DNA of 64,000 nucleotides. Origin: Sphingobium jiangsuense. Its GTDB lineage: Bacteria > Pseudomonadota > Alphaproteobacteria > Sphingomonadales > Sphingomonadaceae. Under the pieces are notes generated by a model. It had not been told where the DNA came from. It saw nothing but the letters and a program-made list of their open reading frames with translations, and did no database searches. A program made the translations under genes and the position numbers. The stretch spans positions 62,001-126,000 of the forward strand of contig NZ_JACIDT010000011.1 of assembly GCF_014196495.1 (NCBI RefSeq), read 5' to 3'. Positions 55,116-63,628 of the stretch are shown here, piece after piece; the stretch's first letter is position 1; the number at the start of each line of letters is the position of its first letter.

Positions 55116-55140
55116 CTATAATGCCTAACAATTTAATATT
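55116..55140. promoter_or_regulatory. Candidate operator upstream of the MFS-ADH-GntR operon
   Basis: ATAATGCCTAACAATTTAAT; the core AATGCCTAACAAT (55120-55132) aligns with ATTGTATAACAAT. Thirty bases before the minus-strand MFS start. Confidence 0.4.
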
Positions 55141-55250
55141 CAGCATTTCCGCTCTTCGCTGACAAGCCCAAAAGGGGCGGCGGCGGGACGGAGGCTGAAA
55201 AATGCCGGTACCATGCGGGTTTTGCCTCCCCTCGGAAAAGAATCATTCAC

Positions 55251-55275
55251 TATTGTATAACAATAATGAATACCA
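55251..55275. promoter_or_regulatory. Best operator-like palindrome of the region
   Basis: ATTGTATAACAAT (55252-55264): five-base arms ATTGT and ACAAT around a three-base centre, the form typical of FCD-type GntR operators. Upstream of the amidohydrolase gene (start 55315) and divergent from the MFS operon. Confidence 0.55.
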
Positions 55276-55314
55276 TAATAGAAAAGCAGGTTGAAGGACA
55301 AGGGGGTAGGCTCA

Positions 55315-56154
55315 ATGTATGATTCCCACGCGCATGTGATTTCGGACGATCTGGCGGCGTTTCCGGCCATGGACGCCGCCGATCCCGCGGTCGCGGCGCG
55401 GTTGCGGGATCCGTTCACGGCGGAAAGGCTGTTGCGCGAAATGGACGGCGCGGGGGTGGGCAAGGCGCTGCTGGTGCAGCGCGGCCAGATCTATGGTTTC
55501 GACAATCGCTATATCCTCGCCGCCGCCGGGGCCAGCGGCGGCAGGCTGAAGGCGGTGTGCGGCGTCGATGCCGCCGATCCCGGCTGCGGCGCCGCCGTCC
55601 GGCGGCTGCGCGAGGAAGGCGCGGCGGGCGTCCGGCTGATGGCGCGGCTGGGCGAGCGGAGCTTCGGCTGGCTGGACGGCGAGCATGCCGGCGGCTTCTG
55701 GCGGGCGGCGGTGGACTGCGCGCTGCCGGTCTGCGTCCACTTTTTCGGCTGGAATCGCGAGGAGGGGCTGGAGCGGCTGGAAAGCCTGCTGGATCGCCAC
55801 CCGGTCGCCCATCTGGTCATCGACCATCTGACCAACGCGCCGATTCAGAGCGCGACCGAGTGCGGCATCGATGCGCCGGTGCGGCGGATCAGCGAGCGTG
55901 GCTCAGTTGCGCTGAAATTCACCGCCATCCCGCTCAACGATCTGGCCGAGCGGGGGATCGACGCGGGGCGAGTGCTGGACGCCTATCTCGCGCTGTTCGG
56001 GGCGGACCGGCTGCTGTGGGGATCGGACGTCACCCAGTCCAGGGGCGGCTATGAGGATCTGGCGGCGAGCGGCCGGGCCGCCGTCGCCGGCTTCCCCGCC
56101 GACATCCGCGAGCGGCTGCTTCAGGCCAATGTCGCGCGCATCTACGGCCTGTAG
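55315..56154 (+). CDS. Amidohydrolase 2-family protein
   Basis: 279-residue TIM-barrel metal-dependent hydrolase. HxH is MYDSHAHV, later histidines occur in VCVHFFGWN and VIDHLTNAP, and the C-terminal aspartate is in RLLWGSDVTQS. Family members hydrolyse or decarboxylate ring-derived acids and lactones. I chose the ATG at 55315 because GGGGGTAGG precedes it; a TTG eight codons earlier is the only longer option. It is transcribed alone, toward the convergent GntR gene 2. Confidence 0.85.
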   Translation: MYDSHAHVISDDLAAFPAMDAADPAVAARLRDPFTAERLLREMDGAGVGKALLVQRGQIYGFDNRYILAAAGASGGRLKAVCGVDAADPGCGAAVRRLREEGAAGVRLMARLGERSFGWLDGEHAGGFWRAAVDCALPVCVHFFGWNREEGLERLESLLDRHPVAHLVIDHLTNAPIQSATECGIDAPVRRISERGSVALKFTAIPLNDLAERGIDAGRVLDAYLALFGADRLLWGSDVTQSRGGYEDLAASGRAAVAGFPADIRERLLQANVARIYGL

Positions 56155-56161
56155 GGGGCGC

Positions 56162-56833
56162 TTACAGTCCCCGGTCCTCCAGGATGGACAGCACCTCCTC
56201 CTCGAAGGCGCGCCGCCTGTTGGCCCGGACCTTCAGCAGCTTCTTGGTGTCCTGCTGCGCCAGCGCGGCGACGAGGTCGGCCTTGTTGACGATGGTGCGC
56301 GCGGTCGAGGCGCGGCGCGGCAGCGGCACCAGCGCGCGGTAGCGATCCGTCAGCGACCAGTAGCGCATCGCCTCGCGCACCATGATCTTGTTGGGCGAAA
56401 GGTCGAACAGCGCATGATGGAAATCCTGATGCCTCGACCACCATTCCGCCCGGTTGCCCTCGTTGAGCAGGCGCTCCAGCTCCTCGGCGCGGGCCCTGAA
56501 ATCGTCCAGCTCGGCCTCGGTCGGCCAGCGGATCGTCTTCAACAGCTCATCCTCCACCATGTCGCGCAGGCGGAAATATTGGCGGGCTTCGCTGGCGGAA
56601 AAGCGGGCGACGAAGAAGCCGCGATTGGGGTCATGCTCGACCACGCCCTCGGCGGAGAGCAGCTTCAGCGCCTCGCGCACCGGCACGCGGCTCGCCGAGA
56701 ATTGCTCGGCCAGTTCGGTCTGCCCCAGCCGGATGCCGGGGGAATAATGGCCGCAGGCGATCAGGGTGCGCAATTTGCCGGCGATGACCGAGGGAACGGC
56801 GTCTGCGGGCTGCTTTTCCAATTTGGTTGCCAC
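56162..56833 (-). CDS. GntR-family regulator, FCD type (2), likely autoregulated
   Basis: 223 residues: winged helix with VPVREALKLLSAEGVV and FCD domain including DFHHALFDLSPNK. A paralogue of the regulator at 52056. The GTG start is preceded by GTTGTATGACAAT (56852-56864), an 11 of 13 match to the palindrome at 55252, only 18 bases upstream. This makes it the best candidate for the regulator that reads the operator family in this region. It lies 8 bases from the convergent amidohydrolase stop. Confidence 0.9.
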   Translation of the reverse strand: MATKLEKQPADAVPSVIAGKLRTLIACGHYSPGIRLGQTELAEQFSASRVPVREALKLLSAEGVVEHDPNRGFFVARFSASEARQYFRLRDMVEDELLKTIRWPTEAELDDFRARAEELERLLNEGNRAEWWSRHQDFHHALFDLSPNKIMVREAMRYWSLTDRYRALVPLPRRASTARTIVNKADLVAALAQQDTKKLLKVRANRRRAFEEEVLSILEDRGL

Positions 56834-56851
56834 TTTCAGTCTCTATATGGT

Positions 56852-56864
56852 GTTGTATGACAAT
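56852..56864. promoter_or_regulatory. Candidate autoregulatory operator of GntR 2
   Basis: GTTGTATGACAAT, followed by GATG as ATTGTATAACAAT at 55252 is followed by AATG. It stands directly before the GntR 2 start codon. Confidence 0.5.
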
Positions 56865-56958
56865 GATGTAGGCAAAATTCCTCAATTTGGAAAGCGGGAA
56901 CAGAAAAAGGGCGAAAATCCGGCGTATCCGGTGCCGCCCCTTCCGCGCCGCGCCGCTG

Positions 56959-58176
56959 CTATTTGCGCCGGTTGCGCAGCGTGAACTCGGACGGCTTGAG
57001 GCCGCAGGCGGCGCGGCCGAAGCTCGCCATCGCCGTGTCCCAGGTGAAGGCGAAATGCTGCGCGGCGCTGTTGACGTCGCGCCACACCCGCTGGAGCGCA
57101 TGGCCGTCATAGATGCCGGTGCCGCCCGATGCCTCGAAGATGCGCGACGCGGCATAGCGCGAGGTCTGCGCCGCCCATGCCCAGTCGCGCGGGATGCGCG
57201 CCCGTTCCAGCGGGGTGATGTCCGCCGGGGTGCGCGCGCGGTCGATCGCCTCGGCATCGCTGACGACCAGCGCCAGCGCCGCGTCCACATCCGCCGCCGC
57301 CTCGGCGATGCGCGCATAGGTCGCCGCCTGCTCGCCGATCTCGACATCGCCCGCGCCGTCGAGCCGTTCGCCCAGCTGCCGGGCGAAGGCGGCGATCGCG
57401 CCCTTCGCCATGCCGATCGGCGCGCCGATGATGGAGAAGGGCGCGATGTCGGCGAAGGGCATGTGATAGACGGCGCGTTCGTGCCGCTGCGCGCCGGGGG
57501 AATTGCCGCTCAGCATGTCGGCGAGCGCCACCGAGCGATGGGCCGGGATGAACGCGTCGGCGATGCGGATGGTGCGGCTGCCGGTGCCGCGCATGCCGAT
57601 GGTGAACCAGTCGTCCACCACCTCTATGTCGGACCGGGGCACGACGAAGAAGCGCGGTTCGAAGCTGCCGTCGGCGCGCGTCACCCCGTTGCCGATGATC
57701 ACCCAGTCGGCGAAGTCGATGCCGGAACAGAAGCGGCCGTCCCCGCCGGTCAGGCGATAGCCGCCCTCGACCGCCTCCACCGTGCCGCCCAGCCGGAACA
57801 CGGTGGCGATCAGCGCGTCGGGATCGGCGAACACATCCTCCTGCGCCTGTGCCGGGAACAGGTTGAGCAGCCAGCTGTGCCCCGCCAGCACGCCATAGAC
57901 CCAGCCGGTCGAGCCGCACACGGCGGCGATCTCGGCGGTGACGCGCACCAGATCGGCGAAGCCCAGCTCGCTGCCGCCCAGTTCGCGCGGGGTGACGATG
58001 TTGAACAGGCCGGTCGCCTTGATTTCGGCGATGGTCTCTTCCGGCACGCGGCGGTCCGCATCGACGCCTCGCGCCCGTTCGGCGATGCCGGGCAGCAGCG
58101 CGCGGATGTGGGCCAGCGCGTCGGCGCTGCTTTCGATTCGGGGGCGATCCGCGCCGATTTTCAGATTCGTAGCCAT
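56959..58176 (-). CDS. Flavin-dependent monooxygenase, HsaA/acyl-CoA-dehydrogenase-like
   Basis: 405 residues, acyl-CoA dehydrogenase fold. The N-terminal helical domain ends in CGSTGWVYGVLAGHSW. The middle beta domain has GRFCSGIDFADWVIIG and GMRGTGSRTIRI, and the C-terminal helices carry GGTGIYDGHALQRVWRD. These features fit two-component flavin hydroxylases that act on phenols (HsaA, HpaB-like group); they need a separate flavin reductase, not seen here. It follows the BNR-repeat gene within 20 bases. The ATG at 58176 has AGGAAAAGGATCATC upstream. Confidence 0.85.
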   Translation of the reverse strand: MATNLKIGADRPRIESSADALAHIRALLPGIAERARGVDADRRVPEETIAEIKATGLFNIVTPRELGGSELGFADLVRVTAEIAAVCGSTGWVYGVLAGHSWLLNLFPAQAQEDVFADPDALIATVFRLGGTVEAVEGGYRLTGGDGRFCSGIDFADWVIIGNGVTRADGSFEPRFFVVPRSDIEVVDDWFTIGMRGTGSRTIRIADAFIPAHRSVALADMLSGNSPGAQRHERAVYHMPFADIAPFSIIGAPIGMAKGAIAAFARQLGERLDGAGDVEIGEQAATYARIAEAAADVDAALALVVSDAEAIDRARTPADITPLERARIPRDWAWAAQTSRYAASRIFEASGGTGIYDGHALQRVWRDVNSAAQHFAFTWDTAMASFGRAACGLKPSEFTLRNRRK

Positions 58177-58196
58177 GATGATCCTTTTCCTGCCGC

Positions 58197-59348
58197 TCAG
58201 CCTTGCGCGGCGATTTCCTGCTGCTTCAGCTCCGCCTCGATCTCGGCCCGCCGCTCGTCCGACAGGAACCAGCGATAATGCCCGCCCTTGGAAATGGGCG
58301 GCAGCCGATCGGCCAGCAGCGACCAGTGCGCGCCGCAATCGTCGCTGTGGAATATCTCGCCGGTGGCGGTCCCGGCATAGAGGCTGAAGCCATCGGGCCG
58401 CACATGCATGCCCATCGCCTCGATATTGCCGGTGATCTTCGGCAGGCCGGTGCCGAGCGGCGCCCATGTCTCGCCGCCATCCGCGCTGTAGAGCACGGTC
58501 GGGTCGGCCATCGGCACATCCTGCTCGCGCCATTTGCGCGGCGCATTCTGGGGCCCGCCCATGATGACGCCGTTTTCGTCGCGCGGGTCGAGGAACATCG
58601 CGTCGGGATAGCCGATGCGATCGTCGCGCGTGGTCAGGTGCGTCCATTGCCCATGGCGGCAGCGATACAGCCCCTCGCCTCCGTTCATCAGGAAATCGTC
58701 GGGGTCGGACGGGCGGAAGAGCACGCGATGATTGTCGTTGTAGAAGAAATCCTCGCCCGATTCATAGCCGGTGACCTCGTCCCAGCTCTCGCCGCCGTCG
58801 GCCGATTTCAGCAGCGCGCCCTGCTCGATGCAGATATAGATGTCGTCGGGACGGGCCGGGTGGAAGGCGATGTTCTTCACATGGGCGACATGGGGCGGGG
58901 GCGGGAAGGTCCATTTATCGGTGTTCTTCACCTTCAGCATGCCGGGCAGCGCCTGCCAGCTGCGGCCGAGATCGGTGGATTTGTAGAGCACCGGCGGTTC
59001 GGTACCGAGCCAGAGCACCGCGCCTTCGGGCCGCTGCTGCACGGCGAGCGTATAGATGTGGCGGCTTTCCAGCCCCTCGTTGCACGGCGCCCAGCTCTCT
59101 CCCCGGTCGTCGCTGACCCATAGGCCCGCATCATAATGGCCGCCCGCGAACAGCAGGCCGGAGCGCGGTTCCAGCGCCAGCGCGCTGATATGATGGTCGA
59201 TCAGCTTGCGGCCGGTCAGCCGCCAGTCCCCGCCGGGCGCGCGCTCGAAAATATGGATGCCGTGAAGCGTCGCGGCCAGCAGGCGCGTCGGCGGGCCGTC
59301 GCCTTCCGTCACCACGCCGCCGTTGCAAGACAATAACGCAAGCATCAA
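58197..59348 (-). CDS. BNR/VPS10-type beta-propeller protein
   Basis: 383 residues with repeated sialidase-type Asp-box motifs: SDDRGESWAP, STDLGRSWQ, SADGGESWDE, SADGGETWAP and SDDCGAHWS. Each begins a propeller blade. No signal peptide is obvious, so it may be cytosolic. Such proteins are often called glycosyl hydrolases or sortilin-like but frequently have no enzyme activity. It is the first gene of a leftward pair with the flavin monooxygenase, divergent from the ring-cleavage operon. Confidence 0.8.
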   Translation of the reverse strand: MMLALLSCNGGVVTEGDGPPTRLLAATLHGIHIFERAPGGDWRLTGRKLIDHHISALALEPRSGLLFAGGHYDAGLWVSDDRGESWAPCNEGLESRHIYTLAVQQRPEGAVLWLGTEPPVLYKSTDLGRSWQALPGMLKVKNTDKWTFPPPPHVAHVKNIAFHPARPDDIYICIEQGALLKSADGGESWDEVTGYESGEDFFYNDNHRVLFRPSDPDDFLMNGGEGLYRCRHGQWTHLTTRDDRIGYPDAMFLDPRDENGVIMGGPQNAPRKWREQDVPMADPTVLYSADGGETWAPLGTGLPKITGNIEAMGMHVRPDGFSLYAGTATGEIFHSDDCGAHWSLLADRLPPISKGGHYRWFLSDERRAEIEAELKQQEIAAQG

Positions 59349-59428
59349 AAACCCTCCCTCTCCGCGCCGAATGCCGGTGGACCGAGGCGAATATTATCGG
59401 CGAAGCGGATATTGACCTCTTAGGCAAG

Positions 59429-59453
59429 ATTGTTATACATTTATGTATCCAAT
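59429..59453. promoter_or_regulatory. Candidate operator between the propeller and ring-cleavage operons
   Basis: ATTGTTATACAT (59429-59440), 12 of 13 to the reverse palindrome including the next base, followed by GTATCCAAT. It stands 21 bases before the plus-strand start at 59474 and serves both directions. Confidence 0.5.
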
Positions 59454-59473
59454 GCAAGAGGGGAAATTCAAGC

Positions 59474-60547
59474 ATGCCAGCAGACGCCGTGCCCGGAGAC
59501 GCCGCGAATCCGTCGCCCGATCCCTTGGCCGATCCCTTGATCGTCGATTGTCACGGCCATGTCAGCGCGCCGGATGCGCTCTGGGTCTATAAATCGCTGC
59601 TGCTGTCGCACCGGGGCGAACATGGCCGCAAATTTCCGGAGGTGAGCGACGAGGAACTGCTCCATTTCGCGAACAAGAAGGAAATGGCGCCCTGCGGCCA
59701 TCTGGACATGCTCGACAGGGCGGGCACGCACCGCCAGCTGCTTTCGCCCCGGCCGTTCCAGCAGATGCATTCGGAAAAGCCGGGCAAGCTGGTCCACTGG
59801 TTCACCGAGGAAACCAACAACATCATCGCCCGCACGGTGAAGCTGCTTCCCGACCGTTTCTTCGGCGTCGCGGGCCTGCCGCAGGTCGCGGGCGATCCGG
59901 TCGAGGTGGTGCTGCCGGAGCTGGAGCGCGCGGTCAGGACGCTGGGATTCAAGGGCTGTCTGCTCAACCCCGACCCGTTCGAGAACCGCCCCGGCACCGA
60001 GCCGCCCGCGATGGGCGACCGCTACTGGTATCCTCTCTACGAGAAATTGTGCGAGCTGGACGTCCCCGCGCATATCCACAGCGCCACCTCCCATTCGGAA
60101 CGCTCCCCCTATACGCTCAACTTCCTGCTCGATGAGACGACCGCCGTCTACGGCCTCATCCATTCCGACGTGTTCAAGGATTTTCCGACGCTCAAGATCG
60201 TCGTCAGCCATGGCGGCGGGGCGATTCCCTATCATGCCGGGCGCTTCCACGCATCGGCGCTGCGGCGGGGCGAGAATTTCTACGAGCAGCTGCGCCAGCT
60301 CTATTTCGACACCGCGCTCTACAGCGAGGAGGCGCTGCGCCTGCTGATCAAGACCGTGGGCGTCGACAATTGCCTGTTCGGCGCCGAATGCCCCGGCGTC
60401 GGGTCCGCCGTCGACCCGGAAACCGGCGACACGCTTGATCATATCGCGCCTTTCATCAAGGGCTTCGACTGGCTGAGCGACGAGGACAAGCGCAAGATAC
60501 TCTCCGGCAACGCGATCCGGGTCTTCAATCTGGAGGGGCTGGAATAA
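59474..60547 (+). CDS. Amidohydrolase, LigJ-like (4-oxalomesaconate hydratase family candidate)
   Basis: 357 residues. The metal motif is H27-x-H29 (IVDCHGHVSAP), with further histidines in PAHIHSA and VSHGGGAIPYH, and the C-terminal FGAECPG, where Glu replaces the usual Asp of amidohydrolases. That last feature and the following SAVDPETGDTLDHI resemble LigJ, the 4-oxalomesaconate hydratase of the protocatechuate 4,5-cleavage pathway. Its place before a LigB-like dioxygenase and LigK-like aldolase supports this. The stop and next start share one base (TAATG). Confidence 0.82.
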   Translation: MPADAVPGDAANPSPDPLADPLIVDCHGHVSAPDALWVYKSLLLSHRGEHGRKFPEVSDEELLHFANKKEMAPCGHLDMLDRAGTHRQLLSPRPFQQMHSEKPGKLVHWFTEETNNIIARTVKLLPDRFFGVAGLPQVAGDPVEVVLPELERAVRTLGFKGCLLNPDPFENRPGTEPPAMGDRYWYPLYEKLCELDVPAHIHSATSHSERSPYTLNFLLDETTAVYGLIHSDVFKDFPTLKIVVSHGGGAIPYHAGRFHASALRRGENFYEQLRQLYFDTALYSEEALRLLIKTVGVDNCLFGAECPGVGSAVDPETGDTLDHIAPFIKGFDWLSDEDKRKILSGNAIRVFNLEGLE

Positions 60548-61539
60548 TGGCGCGGATCGTCATGGGCATCGGCACCAGCCATGGGCCGATGCTGGTCACC
60601 AGTCCGGAGCAATGGGCCTCGCGCCTCGCCTTCGACAAGGCGGTGGACCATGCCTGGCGCGGCGGCAGCTGGCGGTTCGAGCAGCTCGTCGCCGAGCGCG
60701 CCGGGCAGGGCTTCGACCGGCAGGTGACGCCGGAGGCGATGGCCGCGCATCAGGCGCGTTGCCAGGCGGCGCTGGACGAACTGGCGCGTCTCTTCGCCGA
60801 GGCGCGGATCGACGTCGCCGTCATCATCGGCAACGACCAGATGGAGATATTCGACGAAAGGCTGATCCCGGCCTTCGCCGTCTTCCACGGCGAGGCGATC
60901 ACCAATTACGAATTCCCGCCCGAACGCCTCGCGCAACTGCCGCCCGGCATCGAGCAGTCGCTGCCCGGCTACATCCCCAGCGGCGGCGCGGTCTATGCGG
61001 GGCAACCCGATCTGGCGCGCGCGATCATCGGCCGGGCGATGCGGGACGGCTTCGACGTCGCCGCGATGAAGGCGCTGCCCAAGCCGGAGACGCCGCATGC
61101 CTTCGGCTTCGTCTATCGCCGGATCATGCGCGACCGGCCGGTGCCGAGCGTGCCGGTGCTGGTCAACACCTTCTACCCGCCCAACCAGCCGACCGTGCGG
61201 CGCTGCTATGATTTCGGCAAGTCTATCCTGCGCGGGATAGAGGAATGGGACAGCGACGCCCGCGTCGCCGTGTTCGCGTCGGGCGGCCTCACCCATTTCG
61301 TCATCGACGAGGAGATCGACCGCCTGTTCCTCGACGCGATCCGCGCGCGCGACATCGGCCGGGTCGCCGATCTGGGCGAGGCGGTGTTTCAGGACGGCAC
61401 GTCGGAGCTGAAGAACTGGATCCCGCTCGCCGGCATGATGGCCGATCTGGGGCTGGAGCCGGAAATCCTCGATTATGTCCCCTGCTATCGCAGCGAGGCG
61501 GGCACCGGCAACGCGATGGGCTTCGTCTGCTGGCGCTGA
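60547..61539 (+). CDS. LigB-like class III extradiol ring-cleavage dioxygenase
   Basis: 330 residues of the LigB fold. Candidate Fe(II) ligands by position are H12 (GTSHGPML), H68, and E255 or E256 in GGLTHFVIDEEIDRL, with a candidate catalytic H184 (PHAFGFVY). Protocatechuate and gallate dioxygenases use H12, H61 and E242 (LigB numbering). There is no LigA-type alpha subunit gene or fused domain here, so the substrate and oligomer are uncertain. It overlaps the LigJ-like gene by one base. Confidence 0.85.
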   Translation: MARIVMGIGTSHGPMLVTSPEQWASRLAFDKAVDHAWRGGSWRFEQLVAERAGQGFDRQVTPEAMAAHQARCQAALDELARLFAEARIDVAVIIGNDQMEIFDERLIPAFAVFHGEAITNYEFPPERLAQLPPGIEQSLPGYIPSGGAVYAGQPDLARAIIGRAMRDGFDVAAMKALPKPETPHAFGFVYRRIMRDRPVPSVPVLVNTFYPPNQPTVRRCYDFGKSILRGIEEWDSDARVAVFASGGLTHFVIDEEIDRLFLDAIRARDIGRVADLGEAVFQDGTSELKNWIPLAGMMADLGLEPEILDYVPCYRSEAGTGNAMGFVCWR

Positions 61540-61574
61540 GCGGCCGGGGGCGACAAGGAACAAGGAAAAGACGA

Positions 61575-62234
61575 ATGACCGCTGACCCTCAAGTGACACG
61601 GCTGCGCAGGCTGGATTGCTGCGCGGTTTCCGATGCGATGGACAGGCTGAAGATAAGGGGGCAGGTCACGACCCTGCGGCAGCGTTCCGGCAGCGGACGC
61701 ATCGCCGGCAGGGCCGTGACCGTGCGGCTGGGCACCGGCGATCCGCCGCCGGGGCCGCCTCGCCATCTGGGCACCACCGCGATCGAGCTGGCCGGTCCCG
61801 ACAGCGTGATCGTGGTCGAGCAGCGCACCGGCGTGGAGGCGGGCTGCTGGGGCGGCCTGCTGACGCTGGGCGCCAAGGTGCGCGGCGTCGCCGGGGTGAT
61901 CGCCGACGGCCCGGTGCGCGATATCGACGAGGCGCAGGGCTATGACTTCCCGATCTTCACCAACCGCACCACCTGCCTGACCGCGCGGGGCCGGGTGGTT
62001 GAGAAGGAAACCAACGGCCCGGTCGCCATCGGCGAGTTGACGGTCGAGCCGGGCGATTATGTCGTCGCCGACGGCAGCGCCTGCCTGTTCATCCACCCCG
62101 CCGACATCGACCGGGTGCTCGACGCGGCGGAGGAGATCGTCGCGCGCGAGGCGGCGATGGCCAAGGCGATCCTCGCCGGCACGCCGATCAGCGAGGTGAT
62201 GGGCGGCAATTACGAACATATGCTTCAGCAGTGA
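61575..62234 (+). CDS. RraA/LigK-fold protein (1)
   Basis: 219 residues of the RraA-like fold with the aldolase pair in DGPVRD (D111 to D116), as in HMG/CHA aldolases. The N-terminal region DCCAVSDAMDRLKI and the middle RTGVEAGCWGGLL are this copy's variants. Function may be aldolase, oxaloacetate decarboxylase or a pathway isomerase substitute. The ATG follows GGAAAAGACGA. First of three tandem paralogues. Confidence 0.8.
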   Translation: MTADPQVTRLRRLDCCAVSDAMDRLKIRGQVTTLRQRSGSGRIAGRAVTVRLGTGDPPPGPPRHLGTTAIELAGPDSVIVVEQRTGVEAGCWGGLLTLGAKVRGVAGVIADGPVRDIDEAQGYDFPIFTNRTTCLTARGRVVEKETNGPVAIGELTVEPGDYVVADGSACLFIHPADIDRVLDAAEEIVAREAAMAKAILAGTPISEVMGGNYEHMLQQ

Positions 62235-62238
62235 GAGA

Positions 62239-62913
62239 ATGAGAATGATGGAAGGCCCCCCTAAAGACACCAACGTCGCACGCGCCGCGCGGCTCGACAC
62301 CGCGACGATCAGCGACGCGCTCGACCGGCTCGGCATCGTCGGCCAATGCTATGAGATCAAGGGCCGCGACCCTTCCTTCCGTTTTGCCGGGCGCGCGTTC
62401 ACCATGCGCTGCGGCCCAGCCGCCAATCCGCCCGGAACGGTCGGCGACTATATCGACGACGTGCCGGAAGGGCATGTCGTGGTGATCGACAATGGCGGGC
62501 GCACCGACGCGACCATCTGGGGCGACATATTGACCGAGATCGCCCACCGGCGCGGGCTGGCGGGCACGGTGATCGACGGCATCAACCGCGACGTCGCCCT
62601 CTGCCGCGAGCTGGGCTATCCGGTCTTTTCGAAGGACCATTGGATGCGCACCGGCAAGGACCGGGTGCAGGTCGAGGAGATGAACTGCGTCGTCACCATA
62701 GGCGGCGCGCGCGTCGGCCCCGGCGACCTGCTGCGCGGCGATGCCGACGGCGTGCTGGTGATCCCGCGCGGGCATGAGGAGGCGGTGCTCGCCGCCGCCG
62801 AGGAGATTCACGCGGCGGAGGAGCATATCCGCGCCGCCGTGCGCGGCGGCATGCGGCTGGACGAGGCGCGGCGCCAGTTCAAATATCACCAGCTCCAGAC
62901 GCGGCGGGATTGA
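62239..62913 (+). CDS. RraA/LigK-fold protein (2)
   Basis: 224 residues, with DGINRD (D113 to D118) retaining the Arg-Asp pair and RLDTATISDALDRLGI as the N-terminal family motif. The start is uncertain: ATGs at 62239, 62245 and 62248 are in frame and the leader is only GAGAG. It begins four bases after the previous stop and ends overlapping or just before the third copy. The exact reaction is unknown. Confidence 0.8.
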   Translation: MRMMEGPPKDTNVARAARLDTATISDALDRLGIVGQCYEIKGRDPSFRFAGRAFTMRCGPAANPPGTVGDYIDDVPEGHVVVIDNGGRTDATIWGDILTEIAHRRGLAGTVIDGINRDVALCRELGYPVFSKDHWMRTGKDRVQVEEMNCVVTIGGARVGPGDLLRGDADGVLVIPRGHEEAVLAAAEEIHAAEEHIRAAVRGGMRLDEARRQFKYHQLQTRRD

Positions 62914-62918
62914 GCGCG

Positions 62919-63584
62919 ATGGCGGGGATCGATCCCACATCGCGCATCCGCGCCGACGGCTTCGACCGGGTCGCGCCGGATCTGGTCGAGCGGGCGCGCG
63001 CGCTTTCCGCCGCCACCGTGCACGAGGCAGGCGGCAAGATCGGCGTGATGCCGCCGCAGATAAAGCCGGTGCACCCGCATTTCCGCGTCTGCGGCCCCGC
63101 GCTCACCGTCCATTCGCCGCCCGGCGACAATCTGTGGCTGCACCATGCGATCTGCGCCGCGCGGCCGGGCGACGTGCTGGTCGTCCACTGCAACGGCGCG
63201 TTCGACCATGGCTATTGGGGCGAGGTGATGTCGACGGCGGCGAAGGCGCGGGGCTTGGGCGGGCTGGTGATCGACGGTGGCGTGCGCGATTATCTGCTGC
63301 TCGGCGAGGTGGGCTTCCCCGTCTTCGCGCGCGGCCAGTGCATTCGCGGCACCGGCAAGGACAGGGACGCGATCGGCTGGATCAACGCGCCGCTGCTGTT
63401 CGGGTCGCTGGTGGTGCATCCCGGCGATCTGGTGATCGGCGACAATGACGGCGTCGTCATCGTCCCGCAGGCGCGGGCGGGCGAGGTGATCCTCGCCTCC
63501 GAGCGGCGCGATGCGGACGAACTGGCAATATGCGCGCGGCTGATGGCCGGGGAAACCACGCTCGACATCTACGGGCTGCGCTGA
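62919..63584 (+). CDS. RraA-fold aldolase, LigK-like (4-carboxy-4-hydroxy-2-oxoadipate aldolase candidate)
   Basis: 221 residues. This copy is the closest to LigK/HMG-CHA aldolases: ATVHEAGGKIGVM at the N-terminus, PPGDNLWLHHAI, and GGVRD with R123-D124 at the family's catalytic pair position. The reaction would split 4-carboxy-4-hydroxy-2-oxoadipate to pyruvate and oxaloacetate. I chose the ATG at 62919; a TTG at 62910 overlapping the previous stop is an alternative. Confidence 0.85.
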   Translation: MAGIDPTSRIRADGFDRVAPDLVERARALSAATVHEAGGKIGVMPPQIKPVHPHFRVCGPALTVHSPPGDNLWLHHAICAARPGDVLVVHCNGAFDHGYWGEVMSTAAKARGLGGLVIDGGVRDYLLLGEVGFPVFARGQCIRGTGKDRDAIGWINAPLLFGSLVVHPGDLVIGDNDGVVIVPQARAGEVILASERRDADELAICARLMAGETTLDIYGLR

Positions 63585-63628
63585 CGGCTCCCTTCTTTCA
63601 TCAACTTTTGGCGGCAGGCGGACGACCT

